The notes: generated by a model not told the origin, from the sequence alone. Positions 15,330-22,575 are shown, counted from the first letter of the stretch. The stretch: DNA of 29,013 nt from Clostridiales bacterium UBA3953 (GCA_002385415.1 DGDL01000078.1:1-29013); one strand, 5' to 3'. Numbers and translations are program-made.

Positions 15330-16502
15330 TTACTCCGAAAGTGAAACGGTTACAATAAAACCGAGTGCATTGTCGCCCGAAATTGTATATGGAAGGTTTT
15401 CGGGCACATATACTTCGGTTTTTCCTGCATCGGAAGCGTACTGATAGTAAATCTCGTATTTTTTGCCGGACGAAGTGGTCACAAGCAGGTGATCGCCGCT
15501 ATAGGGATACTTTCTAAGCTCGTCGATATATTCCTCGAGGCAAAGTCCAAGCTCGTTCATCGTTTCGGCATGGACTTGACCGACATAGCGGAAGTGCCAT
15601 CTGTCGCTTGTTATGCCCGTGATGGCGGCTTTGTTTTCTGGAAACCGCAGAACAAACCCGTATTTTCCACAGTTGTCTTTAAACCAGTCTGCATAGCCGG
15701 CAACTCCGTCAAGTTCGTAAAGCTTTCCGTCCTCTTTATATATGCCAAGGTCAAAACACATGCCTGTGTGGTGTTCGGAATGACCGGGCTGGGCAAGATA
15801 CTTGTTTGCGTTTTCCTCGCCGTAAGCCGACACGCGCGCGTCGTACAGTGACTTTTGCTCCTCAAGGCTGCGATAAGCGTTTTTGACAATAACATCGCCG
15901 CTGCCAGACTCGCTATGAAAGGCAAGCATCATGGCGTTGAGCGCATCGAGCGTCCGTGGCTCGAGCTCAAGCTGCGATGAGCTCAACAAATATGAACTGT
16001 TTTTGTTTGCGTATATATTGACGGTATTCTTTTTTTCGGGGAAAACGTACTCGTATTGATAGTTGATAAGTATTAAATCGCCTTTATGGAGCTCCTGTTT
16101 CTCGAGCGAAACGGTTTTATAGCCGGTTATGGATGCGGCCGGCGTCTCGGTGTCAGGATCGGTCTCTTGCTCTGTCACAACACTTGTTTCGGTCTGCACT
16201 TCGGTTTCGACCGATGTTTCCGGTAGAGAAGTCACTTCAGACGTGTCTATGCTTTCGGGAGAGAGGTCCGTTTCAGAATCGATACCGCTCGGTAGCTTTG
16301 CTCTTTCCGTTATAAGCATCACAAGCACAACGACAGCGACAATGACAAGCACCGTCATGACCAATGCTGCAATAGTAGGCCCGACAAAACTCCTGCGCCT
16401 TGCGCGGCGTATGGGCGGACGACTGTCGGGTGGCCTCGATTGGGAGCTGCCCGGGCGGCCTTGGCCTGTGGGTTCTATACGCCTGTTTCGGTTATCGTTC
16501 AT
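15330..16502 (-). CDS. Membrane-anchored D-alanyl-D-alanine carboxypeptidase, VanY/M15B family
   Basis: M15B peptidases trim the terminal D-Ala from peptidoglycan stem peptides outside the membrane. The 390-residue protein has a basic, Pro/Arg-rich cytosolic tail (1-40), one membrane helix (about 43-64), a Ser/Thr/Glu-rich linker (70-122) and the peptidase domain (about 180-325). The zinc ligands are visible as His244 in PGHSEHHTG, Asp251, and His303 in RWHFRYVG. Arg211 in AYRS is also typical. The position of the catalytic base, Glu in EPWH of the family, is Asp300 here (SDRWH), a conservative but unusual replacement. The ATG is preceded by GGGAGGAGGGAG. The gene begins 46 bases after pfkA and runs almost directly into the LarA-family gene. 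Confidence 0.88.
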   Translation of the reverse strand: MNDNRNRRIEPTGQGRPGSSQSRPPDSRPPIRRARRRSFVGPTIAALVMTVLVIVAVVVLVMLITERAKLPSGIDSETDLSPESIDTSEVTSLPETSVETEVQTETSVVTEQETDPDTETPAASITGYKTVSLEKQELHKGDLILINYQYEYVFPEKKNTVNIYANKNSSYLLSSSQLELEPRTLDALNAMMLAFHSESGSGDVIVKNAYRSLEEQKSLYDARVSAYGEENANKYLAQPGHSEHHTGMCFDLGIYKEDGKLYELDGVAGYADWFKDNCGKYGFVLRFPENKAAITGITSDRWHFRYVGQVHAETMNELGLCLEEYIDELRKYPYSGDHLLVTTSSGKKYEIYYQYASDAGKTEVYVPENLPYTISGDNALGFIVTVSLSE

Positions 16503-16548
16503 CTACGGAGCTCCCTCCTCCCGCTCTTGAAAATTACCAGCTTTATTT

Positions 16549-17703
16549 TTACTCGACAATCTTGTAATTTGAGATATTTTCGGACAGCTCGAGCATTGTA
16601 TCAATCTCTGCAATACGCTCTGCGACAAGGCCGTCTACCTCGGCGCGAACCTCGGGGCTGAATTTATCGCCCTCGGAGGGGTCAAACTTCTCGGCCATTT
16701 TGGGATCGAATGTGGCCTTGTACTTGCGATCTGCATAGGTGGCCACCATAATATCGGTTCCGACAATTCTGCCGTGACGCTCGCACATGAACATGTCTGT
16801 CTTGCCGTCGAGCAGCAGGTCAACGGCGGCGACACCCATCTTCGCGGCCGTCACTCTGTCGCGCATAGTGGGTGAACCGCCCCTGACCACATGCGCAAAA
16901 CGGGCGAATTTGGTTTCAATTTCCATATTCGCATCTTCGGTGACTGCCTGGATCTTCTTTGCAAACTCTTCGGCATTAATGTTTGCGCCTTCGCTAATCA
17001 CAACGATGAAGTTGCGCTTGCCGGCTTCACGGCACTGGATAATCTTTTTAATAGCCGCGTCCTCGTCAAACGTGCGCTCTTTAATGGCAACAGCAGTGGC
17101 TCCCACCGCAACAGCCGAATAAATTGCTATATAACCGGCATTGTTGCCCATTACCTCAACGACATTGCAGCGCGCGTGAGACTCACAGGTATCGCGCAAC
17201 CGGTCTATCATCTGCATTGTGGTGTTCAGTGCTGTGTCATAGCCGATTGCATAGTCTGTCGCGGTGATGTCGTTGTCAATAGTGGCGGGAATACCGATAC
17301 AGGGTATTCCGAACATGGTGGAAAGGTCATAGGCACCGCGGAATGTTCCGTCGCCGCCAATGGTAACCAGTCCGTCTATACCAAGGTCGCGGCAGGTCTG
17401 CGCCGCTTTTGCAATGCCTTCTTTTTCTTTGAACTCGGGGCAGCGGGCCGAATATATAATTGTACCGCCCTTGTCGATTATGTTTGATACATCTCGGGCA
17501 TCGAATTTCTTTATATAATTTTTTCCGTTTATAAGGCCCTTGTAGCCTTCATAGATACCCATAACCTCTATGCCACGCCGAAGCGCGTAGCGTGTCACGG
17601 CGCGCACCGCTGCATTCATGCCGGGAGCATCGCCGCCGGAAGTAAGAATCCCAATTTTCCTTATCTTTGTCGTATTTTCAGACATCTTTTCCATCCTTTT
17701 CAT
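16549..17703 (-). CDS. pfkA: ATP-dependent 6-phosphofructokinase
   Basis: This enzyme phosphorylates fructose 6-phosphate, the committed step of glycolysis, in the cytosol. Motifs seen: TSGGDAPGMN (21-30), the ATP site TIGGDGTFRGA (114-124), and the catalytic TIDNDI (141-146). Gly after Asp in GGDGT marks ATP rather than pyrophosphate dependence. At 384 residues it is about 60 longer than E. coli PfkA, mainly because of an extended C-terminal helix-rich tail from about residue 330. Three in-frame ATGs (17703, 17694, 17685) are possible. The third, giving MSENTTKIRK, has AAAAGG at a good distance, while the ribosome binding site of the first lies partly in a hairpin. The longest form is reported. 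Its promoter is at 17750-17778. Confidence 0.96.
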   Translation of the reverse strand: MKRMEKMSENTTKIRKIGILTSGGDAPGMNAAVRAVTRYALRRGIEVMGIYEGYKGLINGKNYIKKFDARDVSNIIDKGGTIIYSARCPEFKEKEGIAKAAQTCRDLGIDGLVTIGGDGTFRGAYDLSTMFGIPCIGIPATIDNDITATDYAIGYDTALNTTMQMIDRLRDTCESHARCNVVEVMGNNAGYIAIYSAVAVGATAVAIKERTFDEDAAIKKIIQCREAGKRNFIVVISEGANINAEEFAKKIQAVTEDANMEIETKFARFAHVVRGGSPTMRDRVTAAKMGVAAVDLLLDGKTDMFMCERHGRIVGTDIMVATYADRKYKATFDPKMAEKFDPSEGDKFSPEVRAEVDGLVAERIAEIDTMLELSENISNYKIVE

Positions 17704-17709
17704 TTAACT

Positions 17710-17723
17710 CCCGCAAATGCGGG
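17710..17723 (-). promoter_or_regulatory. Hairpin covering the first pfkA ribosome binding site
   Basis: On the minus strand, CCCGC-ATTT-GCGGG is a perfect 5-bp GC stem. Its 3' arm contributes the GGG of GGGAG, the only Shine-Dalgarno-like sequence for the first pfkA ATG. Confidence 0.5.
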
Positions 17724-17749
17724 GTATGCTTTATATATATATCGGATAT

Positions 17750-17778
17750 ATGATAATACTTTCCGGTCCGAAAATCAA
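17750..17778 (-). promoter_or_regulatory. Promoter of pfkA
   Basis: On the minus strand, -35 TTGATT (17773-17778), a 17-base spacer and -10 TATCAT (17750-17755). It lies in the gap after the lipoprotein gene. A DnaA-box sequence (17832-17840) stands about 54 bases upstream. Confidence 0.7.
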
Positions 17779-17831
17779 TATTTGTATATTTAAGTTAATA
17801 AATATTTTACCCAAACAAATATTCTCCTGGC

Positions 17832-17840
17832 TGTGGAAAA
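17832..17840 (-). other. DnaA-box-like sequence upstream of pfkA
   Basis: The minus strand reads TTTTCCACA, identical to the boxes in the dnaA-dnaN gap. It lies between the lipoprotein stop codon and the pfkA promoter. Confidence 0.5.
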
Positions 17841-17849
17841 CTTTATATC

Positions 17850-18305
17850 CTACAGATTTGAGGTGTCAAGCTCGCCGAAATAGCTGAAATCCGGCTTTGT
17901 CCAGCCTTCGCACCATACAAGCGCGATTAGACCGCGCTCGGGGTCACAGCCGTATACGCTTGTCCCGTCAACCGAAGCGGCTAAAAGAAACCCCTCGGAG
18001 CCGTCCTCAAGATAACTGCGGAAGATATAGCACTCGTCACCGCCATACTCTCCCCGCTCGGAAAAGTCACACGACATAGTATAAATTGTGTCACCATAGT
18101 AGAGGTCGAAAAATCCTTTTATTTTATCATAAAGCGCCTGTTCTTCTTTGACCGAAAGCCCCGAAAGAGCAAAGCTGTCCTGCGTATGAAGCACAATGCG
18201 CTCGGTTGTAACTCCGTCAATTGTATCCCCACCGCCGCAAGACCACAGCAACGCCACAAGCAATATCAGGGTGGCGCAGGCGGTGCGCCGGCGAAAAACA
18301 GCCAC
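17850..18305 (-). CDS. Small lipoprotein of unknown function next to dnaA
   Basis: This is a 151-residue protein with a lipoprotein signal peptide: basic residues 5-7, a hydrophobic stretch (9-21) and the lipobox LWSC with the lipidated Cys23, followed by GGG. The mature part (about 128 residues) carries four or five cysteines besides the anchor and is rich in Tyr, Asp and Gly. No known domain was recognised. The start is GTG, with GAGGTG 8 bases before it. The gene is divergent from dnaA and leads the minus-strand run towards pfkA. Its promoter is strong, and a DnaA box lies inside the promoter spacer, so expression may respond to DnaA. Function is unknown. Confidence 0.8.
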   Translation of the reverse strand: MAVFRRRTACATLILLVALLWSCGGGDTIDGVTTERIVLHTQDSFALSGLSVKEEQALYDKIKGFFDLYYGDTIYTMSCDFSERGEYGGDECYIFRSYLEDGSEGFLLAASVDGTSVYGCDPERGLIALVWCEGWTKPDFSYFGELDTSNL

Positions 18306-18343
18306 GTTTTTTCACCTCAATTTAATAAATCTGTATCCAAATT

Positions 18344-18372
18344 ATTATATCACAGCTTGTGGAAAATGACAA
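18344..18372 (-). promoter_or_regulatory. Promoter of the lipoprotein gene with a DnaA box in the spacer
   Basis: On the minus strand, -35 TTGTCA (18367-18372), a 17-base spacer and -10 TATAAT (18344-18349). The first nine bases of the spacer (18358-18366) are TTTTCCACA, the DnaA-box form used in the dnaA-dnaN gap. DnaA bound there would sit between -35 and -10. Confidence 0.82.
18358..18366 (-). other. DnaA box upstream of dnaA
   Basis: The minus strand reads TTTTCCACA. It is the one perfect match to the local box form in the intergenic region upstream of dnaA, and could be the upstream half of a bipartite origin. Confidence 0.65.
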
Positions 18373-18423
18373 GCAAAAAAAGCTCGGGCATGCTCGACCC
18401 GCGCGTTTATTACATTTTATTAC

Positions 18424-18452
18424 TTGAAATGGCAAACTCGTTGTGTTATAAT
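18424..18452 (+). promoter_or_regulatory. Promoter of dnaA
   Basis: -35 TTGAAA (18424-18429), a 17-base spacer and a perfect -10 TATAAT (18447-18452). The predicted transcript start at about 18459 makes an ATG at 18461 effectively leaderless and supports the downstream start at 18500. Confidence 0.85.
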
Positions 18453-18499
18453 ACAATTGAATGTTTATAATAAATGATAAGAAGGAAACACCGGGACGG

Positions 18500-19927
18500 A
18501 TGAAATACGACGATAAAATCTGGCAGACGGCTAAGGGCTGCCTTAAAGAAATGCTCGGGCTTTCTGACATGGTTTTTAACGTATGGTTCGGCGAATCGTC
18601 CCTGGAGCTTACGGGCGACTGCGATGCGTCCGTAAGTGTGCCAACCGAGTTCAAGCGTGGCATCGTCACCGACCGGTATCTGCCGCAGATAACCCAAATC
18701 CTGCGCGAGCTGACCGGGATCCCAAACCTTAATGTTACGGTGACGTCACGAGAAAAACCGACTCAGCAGGGCGAGATGCTCGACATGCCTCCCACGCCGG
18801 TAAAAGCGTCGACTTTCACCGTGCCGAAACAGACGCTCCGCCGCGACCCGCCTGGCCCCATCTCGCCGGGCTATATGCAGACTCCTGACCGCATTGCACG
18901 CAGCCGGCAAATCAAAAGCGAACAGTTCAACACGTTTGACAACTTCATAGTCGGAAGTTCAAATAAATTTGCTCATGCCGCCTGCATAGCGGTTACAAAC
19001 AACCCTGCGCGCGACTATAACCCGCTGTTTATATACGGGCCGAGTGGTATTGGCAAAACGCATCTTTTGTCGGCCATCCTCTATGAAACCGGCATAAAGC
19101 ACCCCGATATGAACGTGCTTTATGTGCGAGGTGAAGACTTTACAAACCAAATCATCGAAGCCATTAAACGTGACACTACTCAGAAGTTCCGAGATCGTTA
19201 CCGCACAGTGGACATGCTGCTGATAGACGATATTCAGTTCATCGGCGGCAAAACCTCCACTCAAGAAGAATTCTTCCACACTTTCAACGCGCTTTATGAG
19301 GAGCGCAAACAGATAGTGCTAACATCAGACAAGCCGCCCAGAGATATAAAGCATCTTGAGGAGCGGCTTCGTACGAGATTTGAATGGGGGCTTATTGCAG
19401 ACATTCAGCCGCCGGACGCAGAGCTGCGTGCCGCAATCCTCAAGTATAAAGCCGAATGTCTTGGCGTTGAACTTCCGCCGGATGTTGTGCAGTATGTAGC
19501 AGACAACCTTAAAAACAACATCCGCCAGCTCGAAGGCGCAATAAAGCGCATAATAGCACAAAGCTTTCTCACCGGACGCGAGATCACAGTCGATCTCGCT
19601 ATTACAAGCATTTCAGATATGATAAGCGCCTCTGAACCGGTTTCTGTAACCGTCGACCGTATCCTCGAATGTGTCAGCAGGCACTATGGAATATCAATAG
19701 AAGATCTGAAAGGTCGCTCACGCACCCGCGACATTGCGAACACCAGACATATAGCAATTTACCTTATAAGAAATCTCACCGGCATGTCGCTGCCGGCTAT
19801 CGGCCAAATTTTTAAGCGCGACCATACCACCATTCTTTCGTCGCTTGATACGGTTGAGAAAAATATGAAGCGCAACCCGCTGCTTGAAATTGAAATCGAA
19901 GAGCTTGCAAAGGAGATAAAGGAATAG
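18500..19927 (+). CDS. dnaA: Chromosomal replication initiator DnaA
   Basis: DnaA binds 9-bp boxes at oriC, forms an ATP-dependent filament and opens the duplex. The 475-residue protein has domain I (about 1-85, with the helicase-loading surface near VWFG), a Pro-rich linker (86-135), and the AAA+ domain with Walker A GPSGIGKTHLL (180-190), Walker B LLIDDIQFI (240-248) and sensor 1 TSDKPP (275-280). Domain IV follows, with the DNA-binding signature around KGRSRTRDI (404-412) and DHTTILSSLDTVEK (441-454). The ATG at 18500 gives the standard N-terminus and length. An in-frame ATG at 18461 coincides with the predicted transcript start and is rejected. The gap to dnaN contains the replication origin. 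Confidence 0.97.
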   Translation: MKYDDKIWQTAKGCLKEMLGLSDMVFNVWFGESSLELTGDCDASVSVPTEFKRGIVTDRYLPQITQILRELTGIPNLNVTVTSREKPTQQGEMLDMPPTPVKASTFTVPKQTLRRDPPGPISPGYMQTPDRIARSRQIKSEQFNTFDNFIVGSSNKFAHAACIAVTNNPARDYNPLFIYGPSGIGKTHLLSAILYETGIKHPDMNVLYVRGEDFTNQIIEAIKRDTTQKFRDRYRTVDMLLIDDIQFIGGKTSTQEEFFHTFNALYEERKQIVLTSDKPPRDIKHLEERLRTRFEWGLIADIQPPDAELRAAILKYKAECLGVELPPDVVQYVADNLKNNIRQLEGAIKRIIAQSFLTGREITVDLAITSISDMISASEPVSVTVDRILECVSRHYGISIEDLKGRSRTRDIANTRHIAIYLIRNLTGMSLPAIGQIFKRDHTTILSSLDTVEKNMKRNPLLEIEIEELAKEIKE

Positions 19928-19936
19928 ACGCTTTAG

Positions 19937-19945
19937 TTTTCCACA
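19937..19945 (+). other. DnaA box
   Basis: TTTTCCACA, ten bases after the dnaA stop codon. Confidence 0.7.
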
Positions 19946-19958
19946 TTTCCCTGTTAGC

Positions 19959-19967
19959 TGTGGATTT
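19959..19967 (-). other. DnaA box (variant)
   Basis: The minus strand reads AAATCCACA, which shares the TCCACA core with the canonical box. Confidence 0.55.
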
Positions 19968-19974
19968 GAAAACA

Positions 19975-19983
19975 TGTGCATAA
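19975..19983 (-). other. DnaA box (variant)
   Basis: The minus strand reads TTATGCACA, one mismatch from TTATCCACA. Confidence 0.55.
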
Positions 19984-20116
19984 CTTTTTTCATCCGGCAG
20001 GACAGCTGAAAACACACACCGGAAATCACATGGCATGCACGCAATATCAACATCTTTGCGTTTCGATAAATAGCTGAAAAACATGCGCTGAAAGGCGATT
20101 TTTTTCGTTATTAACA

Positions 20117-20125
20117 TTTTCCACA
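20117..20125 (+). other. DnaA box next to the unwinding element
   Basis: TTTTCCACA, followed by GCCCC and then the DnaA-trios. It occupies the place of the DUE-proximal box from which a DnaA filament is loaded onto single-stranded DNA. Confidence 0.75.
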
Positions 20126-20129
20126 GCCC

Positions 20130-20150
20130 CTACTACGACTCCTACTGCTA
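20130..20150. other. DnaA-trio array
   Basis: Seven consecutive triplets read CTA CTA CGA CTC CTA CTG on the plus strand, with a final CTA. Read 3'-5' on the other strand they are GAT, GAT, GCT, GAG, GAT, GAC, GAT. Four are exact trios, and six of seven keep the central A. The run lies directly between the GC block and the AT-rich element. Confidence 0.75.
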
Positions 20151-20157
20151 TCCCTCT

Positions 20158-20185
20158 CTCTATATTTATATTTTATATTATCTTT
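20158..20185. other. AT-rich DNA unwinding element
   Basis: Between 20161 and 20185 almost every base is A or T, in a region otherwise near 50% GC. It directly follows the trio array and a short pyrimidine run. Confidence 0.7.
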
Positions 20186-20327
20186 GGCCTTCTCCCTCGC
20201 ATAAGCAAACCCAAATAGGTGAGAGGCAGGTATAAAGGGAATAAATTAACAGAACACAACCCTCATACTTCAATCATCAACAAAGAAAGGTATCCGCAAC
20301 TAATACAAGGTTGCAGGTGAAAATAAA

Positions 20328-21470
20328 ATGAAAGTTGTATTTGACCGCGATGACCTTGAAGCGGCTGTAACACCGCTGACAGGGGTGACATCGAAAAACA
20401 ACACTATAGCAGCCATTGAAGGCATACAAATCAAAGCCGAGGAAACTGGCATTTGTTTGCTTTCAGGATATGACATGGAAAAAGGCATGCGCGTCACCCT
20501 AAACGCTGAAGTCGAAACCCCGGGCTGCTATATAATCAACGCCGTTAAATTAAGCCAGATAATAAAAACAATGCCTGACGGCAAAATTACTATTGAAGTT
20601 GGCGCAAGAAATGTAACCAAGATTTACAGTGGTAAATCTGAATTCCAGCTCATGGCGCTCGACGGCGAAGATTTTCCGAATCTCCCCGAGCTTGACGGCG
20701 AACAGGGATTTGGAATCAAACGTGGCGAGTTCACCCAGATGATAAAAAAGTCCGACTTTGCGGTACCCGACAACGATCCGCGTGCCGAGCTCAACGGCTT
20801 GCATGTTGAGATAGAGGGCAGTCGCATCAGAATGGTATCAAGCGACCGCAACAGAATAGCACTCGTCGAACGTGTATGCGAGCTTGAAAACTACGGTTCG
20901 GAAGAAATAAACACTTCGTTTACGATACCCGCCAAGACGCTGCCGGAGCTTTCCCGTCTGCTCGGCAGCTCCGACAGCATAGTTTCGATAAGGCTGGGAC
21001 GCAAGCATATAATCTTCACATGTGACAACACTGTATTTTTCACAAGAGTTCTCGATAAAGAGTTTATCGAATACTCGCGTTTTATTCCCTCAAGCTATGC
21101 AATTAACCTGCGCATTGACGGCGCGAGACTGCTTCAAAGTCTTGAGCGCGCACTGCTGATAACCGAAAACATTGAAAAAGGCGAGACAAAATCTCCGCTC
21201 AGATGCAACTTTACCGATGACAAGCTCATTATTACGACCGCGTCGTCGACCGGCAGATTTTATGACGAAATAGACATAGAAAAAGAGGGCGAGGATATAG
21301 AGATAGGATTCAACTGTCGCTATCTTATAGAGGCAATCCGAGCATGCGACCCCGGAGAGCTGCTTTTGTCGCTCAACTCGCCGCTCATGAGTATGGTTGT
21401 CAGAGCTGTGCAGCCCGAAGAAAACAGAAAGTATTTGTATCTCATACTTCCTACAAGACTTAAATCATAA
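20328..21470 (+). CDS. dnaN: DNA polymerase III beta subunit (sliding clamp)
   Basis: The beta clamp is a ring-shaped dimer that holds the replicative polymerase on DNA. The 380-residue protein has the three repeated clamp domains. Family features include NTIAAIEGIQIKA (about 25-37), LSQIIKTMPDGKITIE, ATDRNRIALVE-like VSSDRNRIALVE (about 166-177), the long FIPSSYA segment, and the C-terminal pocket motif ending YLYLILPTRL. The length matches the usual 365-380. AGGTGA lies about 11 bases before the ATG. The gene follows oriC and is separated from recF by a single base. No confident separate promoter was found, so it may be read from dnaA. Confidence 0.97.
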   Translation: MKVVFDRDDLEAAVTPLTGVTSKNNTIAAIEGIQIKAEETGICLLSGYDMEKGMRVTLNAEVETPGCYIINAVKLSQIIKTMPDGKITIEVGARNVTKIYSGKSEFQLMALDGEDFPNLPELDGEQGFGIKRGEFTQMIKKSDFAVPDNDPRAELNGLHVEIEGSRIRMVSSDRNRIALVERVCELENYGSEEINTSFTIPAKTLPELSRLLGSSDSIVSIRLGRKHIIFTCDNTVFFTRVLDKEFIEYSRFIPSSYAINLRIDGARLLQSLERALLITENIEKGETKSPLRCNFTDDKLIITTASSTGRFYDEIDIEKEGEDIEIGFNCRYLIEAIRACDPGELLLSLNSPLMSMVVRAVQPEENRKYLYLILPTRLKS

Positions 21471-21471
21471 A

Positions 21472-22554
21472 ATGCACATCGACACCGTCGAGTACAGGAA
21501 TTTTCGCAACATAGAGAGCGCGACCGTAACTTTATCCGAAGGCACAAACATATTTATCGGCGAAAACGGTGCCGGAAAAACCTCGGCGCTGGAGGGCATG
21601 CAATATTTTGCCCAGGGCCGATCGTTTCGCACAAGGCGCGATTCGGAGCTTGTGCGCTTTGGATGCACGGCTGCTTTGCTTTCGATGAAATTTTCCGACA
21701 GCAGGCGTACAAACGAGGCATCGTTTATAATTGACATTGCCCGTAAAAAGCGGTTTTGCAAACTAAATGGCGCGGACGTGACTAAACTTTCGGAGTTTAT
21801 CGGCACGTTCCGTGCGGTGCTGTTCTGCCCGCAGGATTTGCAGCTTGTCTCCGACGGGCCGGCCATGCGCCGCCATTTTGTTGACGCAGCGCTTTCACAG
21901 CTTTATCCGACTTATGTTTCGCTGCTTCAGCGGCACAATGATATACTTGCCCAGCGGAATGCGCTTTTGCGTGCGGCTTCGCTGAAGGGAACAGACGACA
22001 CAGTGAATATGGACACGCTGGGTATATGGTCCGAGCTGCTTGCCGCCACCTCGGCTAAAGTTGCGGAAAAACGCTGCGAGTATGTGCAGCGTCTTGACAA
22101 AGAAGTAAGAGCTCTGCTTTCCGACATGACGGGCGGAAGGGAAAAAACCTCGCTTAGATATGACCGCGTGCGCACGGAGAGCGAGTATCTTGAGCTGCTT
22201 ACCGGAAACGTCGAGCGAGAGATACGCGTCGGCACAACTTTATATGGTGCGCAGCGCGACGATATTGAAATATTGCTCGACGGGCGACAGGCTCGGGCTT
22301 TCTCGTCACAAGGTCAGCAGCGAAGCATTGCACTTGCAATGAAATTGGCCGAGGGAATGCTGTCAAAAGAAATAACCGGTGAATATCCGGTGTTTTTGCT
22401 CGACGACATTTTCAGCGAGCTTGACAGCTCGAGAAAAGCATACCTTGCGCGTGGTCTTTCGGGCAGGCAGGTGGTTATAACCTCCTGTGAAAAAATAATG
22501 TCGGACGAGGCCAAGATCTTCTCCGTTTCCGGCGGAGAGATTCGTGAGATATGA
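21472..22554 (+). CDS. recF: DNA replication and repair protein RecF
   Basis: RecF is an SMC/ABC-like ATPase that helps load RecA at single-strand gaps. The 360-residue protein shows Walker A GENGAGKTS (30-38), the signature motif SSQGQQRSIALAMKLAE (about 281-297) and Walker B VFLLDDIFSELD (about 311-322). The N-terminus HIDTVEYRNFRN is typical. The ATG at 21472 lies one base after the dnaN stop codon without a Shine-Dalgarno, implying coupling to dnaN translation. The longer in-frame start inside dnaN is rejected. The length is normal. Confidence 0.96.
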   Translation: MHIDTVEYRNFRNIESATVTLSEGTNIFIGENGAGKTSALEGMQYFAQGRSFRTRRDSELVRFGCTAALLSMKFSDSRRTNEASFIIDIARKKRFCKLNGADVTKLSEFIGTFRAVLFCPQDLQLVSDGPAMRRHFVDAALSQLYPTYVSLLQRHNDILAQRNALLRAASLKGTDDTVNMDTLGIWSELLAATSAKVAEKRCEYVQRLDKEVRALLSDMTGGREKTSLRYDRVRTESEYLELLTGNVEREIRVGTTLYGAQRDDIEILLDGRQARAFSSQGQQRSIALAMKLAEGMLSKEITGEYPVFLLDDIFSELDSSRKAYLARGLSGRQVVITSCEKIMSDEAKIFSVSGGEIREI

Positions 22555-22575
22555 AATATCCTGCGGGGATTTATT

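Larger units (their letters stand above)
19928..20327. other. Replication origin (oriC) in the dnaA-dnaN gap
   Basis: This 400-base stretch has no gene. It contains four DnaA-box-like sequences (19937, 19959, 19975, 20117). After the last comes a short GC block, a run of DnaA-trios (20130-20150) and an AT-rich unwinding element (20158-20185). That order is the basal unwinding layout described for B. subtilis. The remaining part up to dnaN (20186-20327) shows no clear promoter; AGGTGA before the dnaN ATG is its ribosome binding site. Confidence 0.88.

Noticed and set aside
18375..18410. Terminator-like hairpin (CGGG/CCCG followed by T-run on the minus strand) upstream of the lipoprotein promoter
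   Set aside because: The stem is only four base pairs with a nine-base loop, and no minus-strand gene lies upstream to need it.
18461..18499. Upstream in-frame dnaA start (adds 13 residues)
   Set aside because: It coincides with the predicted transcript start, has no ribosome binding site, and adds residues absent from DnaA homologues.
21397..21471. Longer RecF start inside dnaN
   Set aside because: It would overlap dnaN by 74 bases and add residues that are not part of RecF; the ATG at 21472 gives the normal N-terminus.
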